A stretch of DNA of 64,000 nt from Eublepharis macularius (taxonomy: Eukaryota > Chordata > Lepidosauria > Squamata > Eublepharidae). The stretch's first letter is position 1, and the number at the start of each line of letters is the position of its first letter. The DNA is taken from contig NC_072794.1 in the NCBI RefSeq assembly GCF_028583425.1, positions 26,905,232 to 26,969,231 on the forward strand. The letters run 5' to 3'. Both the position numbers and the translations under genes were made by a program. Below are positions 19,935 through 29,330 of the stretch, in pieces. Under the pieces are notes generated by a model. It was not told the DNA's origin. It made no database searches and saw only the letters and a list, made by a program, of their open reading frames with translations.

Positions 19935-20115
19935 ACTGATAGTAACAACAGTGTGCTTATATACCAGTTTTCTAGACAGATCAGTGCCCACTTGGAGTGG
20001 TGAACATAGTGTTATTATTATCTCCCCAATACAGCTGGGGAGCTTGGGCTGAGAGGGGTGGCTTACCCAAGGCCACCTGCTGAGCTTGTGGCAGAGTGGG
20101 ATTTGAACTAGCAGA
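19935..20115 (-). mobile_element. MIR/CORE-like SINE, minus orientation
   Basis: The stretch TTATTATTATCTCCCC ... GGCTGAGAGGGGTGGCTTAC ... AAGGCCACCTGCTGAGCTTG ... GTGGCAGAGTGGGATTTGAAC follows the body of a MIR-like SINE read in reverse. It is more diverged than its neighbour, so older. Confidence 0.55.
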
Positions 20116-20329
20116 CTCTAGCAGCAGAATCCTGGGGAGGCAGGGGTCCATTGTTCCAAATTTGTGAATGAACTTAAGTTTCAAAATTCTTGAGTGCAAG
20201 ACCGTGTGAAGATTCTGTCCTTTGTTCATGGTATGAATTTATTTTAAATGTTTTTTAAAAACAACCCTTCTAAAAGGATGTACAGAAATATTATGTCAAT
20301 TATATCTAGTTTGTAAGGTAGTTCTTTAT

Positions 20330-20620
20330 CTAGACTCTTCTTTCCTGACTACAGTGATCTGTATTACTGTAACCTCCATATTGTTCTACTGTAATGTAGG
20401 GCTGCCTTTAAAGTCATCTCGGAAGTTTCAGTTGTTACAAAAAGCAGTCGTTAAGTTCTTCTCTGGGTCAGCTGCTCAGAATATATAGCTCCCAGGCTGC
20501 ATCAAGTGCAGTGGTTACCTATTTGCTTCTAGGCCCAATTCAAAGTGCTGTTTTATTACCTTAAAAGCTGTCCATGTCCCAGGGACCTCATACTTTCCAA
20601 ACCCCTGTGCTAGTTATGTC
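20330..20620 (+). mobile_element. L2-type LINE fragment
   Basis: A weak coding trace (LQKAVVKF, then CSGYLFASRPNSKCC and KAVHVPG) follows the pattern LPV..RI.FK....TYKALHG of L2 RT C-termini, with breaks. Confidence 0.45.
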
Positions 20621-20639
20621 TGTAGACAGCCTCATCTGT

Positions 20640-20853
20640 AGGGTGCCCCCTGATCTCCAGACCCCTGATCTCCGCCCCCTGATCTCCAGACAGAGAGGAG
20701 TTGAGATTGCCCTCTGCGCCACTCAGTGGCGCGGAGGGCAATCTAAACTCCCCTCTGTCTGGAGATAAGGGGTGGGGCCACCAGCCATGTGACCATTTTC
20801 TCTGAGGGCAACCCACTGAGTTCCACCACCTCTTTGCCCAGAAAAAAGCCCTG
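20640..20853 (-). mobile_element. Non-autonomous hAT-like element, truncated copy C
   Basis: Contains the internal palindrome around the TCTGTCTGGAGAT stretch and ends CTTTGCCCAGAAAAAAGCCCTG, so it is reversed relative to copy A. One end is missing. Confidence 0.7.
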
Positions 20854-21081
20854 CTTAGGACAGTATTTACAGCTATAGCAAGATGATGATTCTTTTTCAT
20901 GGTGGGCTCAGTCCTTTGGAACAGCCTAACAAAGTGGATGAGGAGGGCGCCTTCACTCACATTTAAGAAGTCATGAAAGACTAGGGACTCGACCAGCCTC
21001 CCTCTTTGTTGCCCAGGCAGCGGGTGGATGGGGAAATTTCCAAAAAAGCAGGAGAGGAAAGCATCATCGACATGGCACTCT

Positions 21082-21119
21082 AGGATTTGGACAAAATACT
21101 ACGGTTTTGTCCAAATCCT
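21082..21119. repeat. Perfect 15-bp hairpin
   Basis: AGGATTTGGACAAAA (21082-21096) and its exact complement TTTTGTCCAAATCCT (21105-21119) with an 8-nt loop. Probably part of a palindromic transposon relic rather than an RNA gene; the stem is too short for a miRNA precursor. Confidence 0.7.
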
Positions 21120-22395
21120 GGAGCATCACAACAATGTCATGCTGATTCTCCCTGCCCCTGCCCCCTTCCTCTCCATTGTAGAGGAATTGCCCTCCATTCC
21201 TCCATTGTAGCTGGCAATGCTATATAAAACAATCTTATTCCAGAAACCATTTGCTGGAGGGTAAATTGTTTTAGATTTGGCTGTGCCAATTCTTATTCTC
21301 TCTCTCTCTCTTTATAAATGAGTGCTTTTTAATTTCTAATTTGTGCACTTTAACACTGCTAACTGGAGAGGTGTATTTTGTATCATCACAACCTGGTTGT
21401 TGCTTTGTTAACCACCATACCTCTAAGGAGATAAGGTGGCACAGAAATGTTTTAAATAAACAGTGTGAAATTAAAAATCTTAAGAATCAAGTGATGGTTG
21501 AACAGAGTAGAATACAAATGTATAAGCATGACTGCACAAACAACGCTACAATATTATCCGTCAGCTAAAATGTGTTGTGTAGTGTTTAGACTATTTGACT
21601 ACAAAATGCCCACTCTGCCATGAAGCTCTCTGGGTGACTCTGGGCCAGTTACTCTTTTGACTGACCTCATGTAAAGTGAAGGGGAAAGAGCCATATTTAT
21701 TGCTCTGAACTCCTTACAGAAAAGCTGAGACAAAAAAAATAGACAGATGGTTCTTTGTGGTGCTTGTGTATTCACATATATTTGGACCTTGTAAATCCTA
21801 TCTGTAACTAGCACTGGTTCTCTGTTCCTGGGATCAATATTCCTGATTATGAAAGTGCTTTGTGTGTCCTCAATAGCTGACCCTCCCTTCTATGCGTAAA
21901 GAACTCTGGGACTACTTGTTCTCATTTCTATATCTCTGTCTCTCAAATTACAAGTCCTAGTTTAACTACACAAGTATGCACTCTTTGATATAGAGAATGG
22001 CCTGCGGTGATCCAGTACTGACTCATCATCAGCTCTAGCCAATATCACAAGAGTTGGTCACTCCATATAGGTACATGCCTTAGGTACAGCGATATAACTT
22101 TCCATAAACGTCCTCAAGCATAATCAGCAATTTAGTCTTTTTTCTTGCTCATGGTAATGGGTTACTGTCTAAGCCACCCAGGTGGTCCCCTGGATCTCCA
22201 GATCCCTGTAAAGTGCATTCTTCTCCCCTCTTCCCCAAGCTTGGGCCTGCTGGTCGCTATTGGCAACAGAATGCTGAGCTTGGTGACTGGATCCAGAAGG
22301 GCACGGCCTTATGAGGTAACGCCATCTGGTGGTACCTTTCAGAGCACTATCTGAAAATCAAATTGCTCGTTTCTTCAGAACAGAAACAATTTCAT
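21120..22395. other. Intergenic sequence, nothing recognised
   Basis: No gene or clear repeat. A short CT run (CTCTCTCTCTCTC) lies at about 21299-21311. Confidence 0.4.
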
Positions 22396-22399
22396 TTGA

Positions 22400-22600
22400 A
22401 TAGGTAAGAAGCTGCCTTATTCTGAGTCAGACCTTTTGTCTATCATGGACTTTTTTTGCCTACTATGACTAATAACAAGTCTCCAGGGATTCCAGTAGAG
22501 GTAATCTCTGTCCCTTTTATCTGGTGATGCTAGGGACTGAACCTAGAACTTTCTGCATGTAAAACAGGTGACTGACCACTGGGCCACAGTCCTTCGAGGC
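22400..22600 (-). mobile_element. tRNA-derived SINE (family of 9258), minus orientation, old
   Basis: AAGCTGCCTTATTCTGAGTCAG at the left and, on the minus strand, GTGGCCCAGTGGTCAGTCACC ... GGTTCAGTCCC at the right. It has many differences from the other copies. Confidence 0.7.
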
Positions 22601-23511
22601 CCCATTTTGTCCCATAGGACCCAAAAAGAAACTTTCAAAAACTTCATGGTAAACTCTCTAATTCCAAGATTAAAACCTATTGTGTGAATCTCTCTCAGGA
22701 ACCCAAAGCTTTCTTACCCTGTAAACAGTAAACTGCCAATTTACAAGCATTCTTTCTTGTTGTTTGTGTCTGGTAGAATGCCCTGCCTGACAATGCAGTA
22801 TTGACAAATGATCTCAGATCACCCAATGAAAAGGAGGAGATTTCGTGGCTTCCAGGAACTATGATTTCTGTACAAAGCCACTGAAACATAGAGGAGCATT
22901 AGTGGAAAGAGACTGAAAAATTCTCTTGCCAGCTGTTGCTATGCAGGAGAACAGTAGGCCCAGGGTATTATGGCCGCTACATTCTTGTACTTCTACTGCA
23001 TAAACATGAAGTTTGCTTTCCCTTCCTGTGGATAAATAAAACACTTAATTCTTTACTGAGGGCAATAGATTAGACCTGTCCCCTCACGGCATGAATGGCT
23101 GCAGCTTTTATAGCACACATCTCTAATACATGTGATCAGGATATGATTGACCCTTCTTCACTTCCCACTGTGAGGCAGATTTTCCTGCCAAAATTCATTT
23201 TCCCTGCTTTGATTGAGCTGCCCCAAGCAGCATGTTAATATTTGTGATTTAGAAAGTCTGTTTGTCCCACCCAGACAGGCAGATGTAATTCTGGTTTTTT
23301 AGCCTAGTCCAGGAATTTGATGGGGAAAAACAGGAGCCCTCTTCCTTTTTGTTGGAAATGGTATTAGAGACTGTATAACATTCAAAAGAAATGACTTTAT
23401 TTAACAGGCAGGGATTGAATAAGTGTAGTCAGGAAATGGAAGTGCTGAGGTAAAATTTTGTTGGTATTACAGAATACTCTTTAAGTAACAGGCAAAAGAG
23501 TATCCTTGAAG
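22601..23511. other. Intergenic sequence, nothing recognised
   Basis: No ORF or identifiable repeat. On the minus strand AATAAAG lies at about 23402-23396, not far from a TGTTGG at 23350, which could be an LTR end, but no partner was found. Confidence 0.35.
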
Positions 23512-23731
23512 CTTAGTTTCTTATAAATTTGGTTTTTAACAGTGAGAGGTGTTTTACTTAGTACTTTAATTTCTTATAAGAAACTAATTTCTTAGTTTCT
23601 TATAAATTTGGTTTTTAACAGTGCAATCCTATGGAGAATTACTCCAGTCTAAGCCCATTGACTTCAATGGGCTTAGACTGGAGTAACTCTCCATAGGATT
23701 GCGCTGTAACAGTGAGAGGTGTTTTACTTAG
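23512..23731 (+). repeat. Tandem duplication of a 50-bp segment, one copy holding a MITE
   Basis: The segment CTTAGTTTCTTATAAATTTGG ... GGTGTTTTACTTAG occurs at 23512-23561 and again at 23591-23618 plus 23710-23731. The second copy is split by the MITE at 23619-23706. The first copy is therefore the empty site. Confidence 0.9.
23619..23706. mobile_element. 88-bp near-perfect palindromic MITE with TAA duplication
   Basis: CAGTGCAATCCTATGGAGA at one end and TCTCCATAGGATTGCGCTG at the other, with TAAGCCCATTGA/TCAATGGGCTTA at the centre. It is flanked by TAA (23616-23618 and 23707-23709). The empty site in the neighbouring tandem copy shows exactly one TAA, which proves the 3-bp duplication. A TWA target points to PIF/Harbinger. 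Confidence 0.9.
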
Positions 23732-24564
23732 CACTTCTTCACAAAGTTTTCTATGACAGCTCAAGGTTCTTGAGTTAGTTTACAACTGTTTTCCCTTCTC
23801 AACAGACCCGGGTCTGTCTCAGATCCAAACCCTCTTTAGACACCGGGCAGGAATTAATCTTCTTCTCCTCAGAAGATATCTTTCTTTTTCTTTTGGCATG
23901 AAAGAGAGTTTTAACCCACTAACCAATTACTCTTGCCAAAACACACTACTAGTTCGCTTGTGTCTGTGTAAAGAGAGCTTCAGCTTATACTAACACTTAT
24001 ACTTTGAAATCCTAAACAGAATTCTTCTTCAAGACATTGCTACAAATTAAGGCAAAAGATTCCTCTTCCCTCACTCCAAGGGGAACCTGCCTGACCTTCC
24101 CTGTCAGACTCATCCACACACTCTCTGAACAATCCTGTCAGAAACCAACTGACTCCCTTCAGCCTGGTTCTAACTGACCAATCAGAGAGGAGGAAGTAGC
24201 CTGCCACACAAGCTCTCTGTTCCAAGCAATAGTTAATTCTTTCCCTCCCAACTCTCTGATTGTGCTGCACTTAGGAAACATGCTTTTAAGTGCAGTCCAT
24301 CACACAAGATTTTTAAAATAAAACCTTCGCTGCACCTCTCTCCCTCTCTCCCTCTTTTACATGTGTAAAAGCTATAGGGTTTGCTGCCTTGAGATAAGTT
24401 TTGCTGTGTGAGTAGGACACTGAGAACACCAAGGAAAGAAATTAAAGAGAGCAACAAAGATGGTTTATTTATTTAAATGAACATTCCAATAGGCACAGGC
24501 CTCCTAACAGAGTCAAGCAAAGCCTGGATGAGGCACGTAGACTTATTTACAGGGAACAAATCGA
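23732..24564. other. Intergenic sequence, nothing recognised
   Basis: CT-rich in part (CTCTCTCCCTCTCTCCCTC at 24338). No gene or full repeat was identified. Confidence 0.4.
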
Positions 24565-24727
24565 GACAGGTAGCCATGGTAGTCTGTAGCAGTAGAAAAG
24601 AGCAAGACGCCAGTAGCACCTATAAGACTGTGAACTGTGACTCGTGAAAACTCATACCCTACCACAAATTTTGTTAGTCTTATAGGTGCTACTGGACTCT
24701 TGCACTTTTCTACTGCTACAGGGAACA
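24565..24727. repeat. Foldback pair of a dispersed repeat
   Basis: CTGTAGCAGTAGAAAAGAGC ... CCAGTAGCACCTATAAGACT near 24580-24632 is answered in reverse by AGTCTTATAGGTGCTACTGG ... TTTTCTACTGCTACAG near 24677-24720. The family has pieces at 12950, 19430, 29790 and 63430. Confidence 0.7.
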
Positions 24728-25030
24728 GCTTCAGGATGGAATTTAAGTTTACTAACGCCTGAGACTACAGACTTTATACTCTGAGCCACCACTGAATGAT
24801 ATCTGATCAGCCATTTATCATTCAGGGCCTTTCCCTTAAAACAGATTTGTTAATTCTACACTAAACACCAGGTTAGATCCTTTCACCACAGGATTCTAAC
24901 TACCTCAGTTTGCCCCATTCCTAAAGAGTGAGACTAAACTATTCTAGGTCTGCTCATCACCAGTGATAGGCCTGAAAATAGGGGTACTCTGTCCTTTCCT
25001 CAAGCATTAACAGTTGATGGAGGTTACACT
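24728..25030. other. Intergenic sequence, nothing recognised
   Basis: No gene, RNA or repeat seen. Confidence 0.4.
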
Positions 25031-27340
25031 TTTCAGGGACAGGCAGCCCAATCCAAAGGAGGGGGGAATGGAAAGTGCATAGGGAGTGGACTAAGGGTTA
25101 TGCTGGCGTATCCCAGACTTACAGGGGCGTAACCCTCTCCCTGCTGGCGACTGTCTGCACTCACTCAGGGAAGGAGAGCTGGCTCCTGAATGTCTGCCTA
25201 ACTACACTCACTCAAGTTCCCTTGTAGGTTATCTGCCTCCTGAGTCCCAGCTCAGGGAGGGCCAAGGGTGCACTGACAGGTGAGGAGCTGGAGAGGTGGT
25301 TGCTCTGGCTCGCTCATTCATACTAGCCTCACTATTCCCCTCACAGGCACCCTGCCTCCACGGACAAGGCTAGCCAAGGAGGGGGCACGGCCCCTGCCTG
25401 CAAACCAGCATAGTCCATGCCTGCCAAGATCGCAGACACCCAAGGAACCGTGCTCAGCACAGTTGTTATGGGGTGGATGGATTCTGGCGGCCCATGCTGC
25501 GGCTCCGATTGAACACCTTCAGCCGTTGTCCCCCCTCAGGCAGGGGATAGAGTGTGGCCATGGGTCAGGGTAACTGGACGCTCACTCTCTTAAGTCCCTG
25601 TCAATGGCAGGCACACAACCCCTCAACTGTCTCTCTCACAGGATCAGAGCTGCAAGCGGCTATGGGAGCAGACCATCCAGGTGCAGATGAGGAGTACTTT
25701 CTCACCAGAGGGGCATGCATCATCTGGTTGCTGGCAGTACCTTTGACAACGGAGTTGCCACCGCCCCTAGCCATGAACACCCTCCCAGGATGTCACAGAC
25801 AGGCTGGGGCTTGCTTGGGGCTGGTCTGTTTCACGTGTCTGTTTCCTTTTCAGGCAGGTTGCAACCCGTAAGCGAGGCCATGGAGCATGGGCGTCCCAGC
25901 CCCTGGTGATCGTCCTTGACTGCCATAGAAGCCCAGCCCAGGGAGCAGTTCCCCGGGCAGCCTGTATCTCAACCCTGCTCCTGTGAGGGCAGCACTGGAA
26001 ATGGATCGTGTGGCTCTGACTGCTGTGCAAACAGACTCTGATCCCTTCCCGGCTGAGGGCACGACATGCCTCCAGACATCCCAGTCACTTTTTGCAGTTC
26101 AATAAAGTCTGAGTCGAACAACCTCCCTGTTGGTTGCTTGTCTGTGCATGACTGTAGCACCCCTTGAATTCCCCAATGTGACACCATTTCACACTTCAAG
26201 CAAATGGCTGGGACGGGGGGGGGGTGGCTCCAAAGAGGCTCCAGGTGTCTCCGTGTCTTTGCGTGGCTCTGCTGCCCAAAGGCACCATGGGGCACCATGG
26301 AGGCTCTGGCCCCGGCCAGCTTCCCTCCCCCCCTCATGTTCACAGCAGGCAGCAGGAGTGTAGCCCGTGTGTGTCTGAGGAGGGGGTGCCACGGAAGGCT
26401 CTCATTCTCCAACAGCTCGTCTGGTAACTGATCTCTGCATGTGGGGAGCAATGTTGTTGCCCTGGAGGAGTGTGGAGCGATATCCTAGGATCGCGGGGTC
26501 TCCTCCCCTGCGAGGCCAGACAACTCTCTCGTTTGCTTTTTGCAAGGACAGGGATGGACATTGGGAATCTTGCACTGGGGATTGGGATGGCAGCCCCTGG
26601 AGTGGGTTCTCTGGTGCTGCCAGCCATTGATCCAATCTGCGGGCCATCATCCTGGGACTGGGGAATGGCTTACAAGGTCTACCTGTGTTTTTCTCGCACG
26701 TTTTCGATGTGGTGACGTGTTTCAATGTCACTGCAAGTTGATGGGGTATTCGTTGCTCCCATCACATCCAATGGTTCTTCCCATCTCTCCAGCAGTTTCC
26801 TATGAGCAATCCTTTCAGTCGCAGAACATCCCCCCCCCCACTTGCCTTGGAGGAGCTGCCTCTCCATGACCTTGGGGAGGGGTCACTCCTGAGTGCCCGG
26901 TTCCACCACCTTTTGGGTCCCACTTTTCAAGGAGGGAAAGCATGTTTTTTGGAGAAGTGGTGGCACAAGCAGAGTTTTTAAGCAAGTGGAGCTTCAGTTT
27001 CCAGCTTGGCCCTTGTTGGAAATGGGGATTGGGCAAGCGAGAGGGTGGATGCCCTATCAGCACCATCAGTGTAACCCCCCCTCCCCCAGGAAGGGCTCCT
27101 GTTGAGGTAGGTGCATCTGTTGGAGTATGGCAAGCCCAATCATGAAGGGGTTTTTTGCTCTGTCCACCTGATCTGTGCAGTGGGGGAGTGCCATTGGCAG
27201 CTGGCGACACAGTCCAGCCGGTGGACAAGCAATGCTTCCCCCTGCCACTCACAGCACTGTCACATGCAGCAGCACTCCAATGAGCAGATTCTGCTGGAGT
27301 TGATGGGGCAACTAGCTCTGCACTAACATGGCAAAAGGGT
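25031..27340. other. Unidentified GC-rich block
   Basis: Sharply richer in G+C than both neighbours. Many short open frames overlap on both strands, but none shows a domain, a consistent frame or repeat structure that I recognise. An AATAAA at 26101-26106 is followed by TGTTGGTTGCTTGTCTGTG, which is a good poly(A) and GU-rich combination on the plus strand. It could be an old DNA transposon, a lost LTR element or an isolated CpG-type island. I can identify none of these. Confidence 0.35.
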
Positions 27341-28509
27341 ACCTGGCCCTAACAGGTTGCCTTTGTCAAAAAAAGGATTACATTAGCCAGGTAGCCCCAA
27401 TGTGGAATGGAGTATAAAGCATTATTTTTATATAAGCCTCAGGGGGTCTAAGAATCCAGATGCTCTAGGTGGCACTCTTGAGTCATATTAAATCTTAGTA
27501 GGATTTTGAACCTGGATCTCCCAGATCTAATCAAACCACTCCACCAGCTAGAAACACAGCTATTAAGGGGGGGGGGGATGTACTGATGTGCAGATTGTCA
27601 CCTTCAGTGAGACACAAGGGGTCTGCCAGAAATGGGACATTGAATGTTACATTCACAAATGTCACATCCCTATTGAAAAACAGTCTAAACTTCTTGCAGA
27701 ACTACTTGACTCCCCTGAAAAATTCCAGCAGTTGAAAGGGAACAGTTCGAGTGAGGATAAAAGGGGACGGTATGCCTTTATTAAACACATTATTTGAAAG
27801 GGGATACAAGAAGTTAGATTTTGAGCAGGAGGTAGAAATTAGCCTCTGCCTTACATATTAAAAGGAAAAAAATTATGGAGCTCCGTATTATGGTGATTAG
27901 CTCATTTCCATCAGCAGGGCTCAGTTTAAGACTGGGGGAAGGATTATGCATTCCATACTTTTCAATGCAAACCTAAACAGAGTTACTCCAGTGTAAGTCC
28001 GTTGACTTCAATGAGCTTAGGCTGGAGTAACTGTTCTTAGGATCGCAGTTTCTTCCTTAGTTTATTTGCTGTAACTAGAAATCCCACGTTCAGCATCTTC
28101 TCATTTGTAATCAATAGCTTTTATGCACTAAGTAAAAGTAAAATTCTCTTTTGCAAAATCAGTCTCTGTGGTTTTGTGGTCTGTATCGCAGTAATCTTAA
28201 TTCACTTCACCCACACTAACCATGGAACGAAGGGGAAGGCAAGGAATCTTTTTCCGACGACACAATTTCTGAGGCAATCTTGACTCCAAAGAATTTCCCC
28301 TATCATCAGAATAAAAGCGGATAAGGGAGAAACTTGAGGAGCCATATTGGCTAAAGGACATTCGCATGATTTAGTTTTAGAGAACTTCAGTAAGTAACAA
28401 CTCCTTTCTGATCTTTCACGAAAAAGCAATTGGCTGGGAAAGGTATTTTAGTTGGCTCGGGGAGACGGCTGGAAGAGGAAAATTATCTTTGCTGAGATCT
28501 GGCATAAAG
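27341..28509. other. Intergenic sequence with one MITE copy
   Basis: A MITE of the 1710 family lies at about 27966-28052 (ACAGAGTTACTCCAGTGTAAG ... CTGGAGTAACTGTTCTTAGG). The remainder, including a short open frame near 27588-27797, has no recognisable content. Confidence 0.5.
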
Positions 28510-28625
28510 TCCACCCTCCATATCAACCATTTTCTCCAGGGGAACTGATCTCTGTAATCTGGAAATCAGTTGTAATTAAGGGAGACTTCCAGGAAGCACC
28601 TGCCAATCCCGCTGGATTCCCGGAA
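28510..28625 (+). mobile_element. Fragment of the GGGTTGCC-end repeat (family of 18991)
   Basis: GTCCACCCTCCATATCAACC, TTTTCTCCAGGGGAACTGATC and GGAAATCAGTTGTAATT match the middle of the family. Both ends are missing. Confidence 0.6.
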
Positions 28626-28689
28626 CCTCCTGCCTGCGTAGGAAGCGCCAACATCCGGCTTGGTTTGGGAGCTTCAGTATTCCGTAAAC

Positions 28690-29330
28690 CAGACTAGCCC
28701 CTGTCAGTCAAGACGGTGCCGCCTGACCCGTTTTCTTTTTGAGGCCACGCGTTCCCAATACGCAATGATCGTGTTGCAATTGGGCGCCCGGCCCTAGGCG
28801 CCGCCTCTCCGCCCCTCGCGGGGAAACAGGCGGCACAGGAGGCGGTCCCCGGCAGAGACGGCTGGGAAATGAGCTCACCGAGCCGACGGGCCATCGCGAA
28901 GCGGAGAGCTCCGTTGTCGCCGCGCTTGCAAGTGCTTCCTTGTTTGTTCGCGCTCTCCTGCGACGGGGAAGGCTCCGTGGGCCATGGTGTGTTGGCGGCG
29001 GGCTGCCGTGGTTTGGCTGTGCTGCTGCCTCTGTTTGCTCTGGCTGGGCGCCCAGGCAGCCGCCGGGCAGGCGAGGCCTTGGGAGCGCGGAGGAGGCGCT
29101 GCCGGCTCAGCTCTGCTGGGGAACCGTCGCTTCGAGGGGTTGCAGAAGCACCTGGGCACGGTGAGCGCCCTTTCCAGGCGGTACTGGCGGCTCCTGGCCT
29201 GCCGGTTGTGGCAAGAGGAGTGTGACGGGTCGGAGGAGGAAGAGGAGGAGGGCGATGAAGAAGAGGGCGTGGTGGCGATAGAGGAAGAGGAAGGCAAGGG
29301 CAAGACCGACCTGGGAAAGCAAGGTAAGAA
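28690..29330 (+). promoter_or_regulatory. CpG-rich promoter of TOR3A
   Basis: Dense in CpG and G+C from the upstream side through exon 1, unlike the A/T-rich flanks, which is typical of a vertebrate CpG-island promoter. A CCAAT box in reverse (ATTGG) lies at 28778-28782. There is no TATA box at a fitting place. The transcription start cannot be fixed by eye. ATG triplets at 28869 and 28940, in other frames, would become upstream ORFs if transcription starts before them. Confidence 0.75.
28984..29323 (+). CDS. TOR3A: TOR3A coding exon 1
   Basis: The start ATG has a strong context (GGGCCATGG). It codes for a signal peptide, then NRRFEGLQKHLG and SRRYWRLLACRLWQEECD as in the human N-terminus, then an acidic run of about 30 residues. 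The donor is AAG|GTAAGA, phase 1. Confidence 0.95.

Noticed and set aside
23350-24420. Possible solo LTR in minus orientation (AATAAAG near 23400 and CCAACA end)
   Set aside because: No matching second end and no target duplication were found.
25554-26869. Cluster of overlapping 60-160 codon frames on both strands
   Set aside because: No consistent frame or domain; expected in GC-rich non-coding DNA.
27588-27797. 69-codon open frame with normal-looking composition
   Set aside because: Short, with no recognised motif, no splice context and no neighbour evidence.
8000-28600. Possible exons of FAM20B, the gene upstream of TOR3A in human
   Set aside because: No matching coding sequence was seen; if present it lies left of the window.
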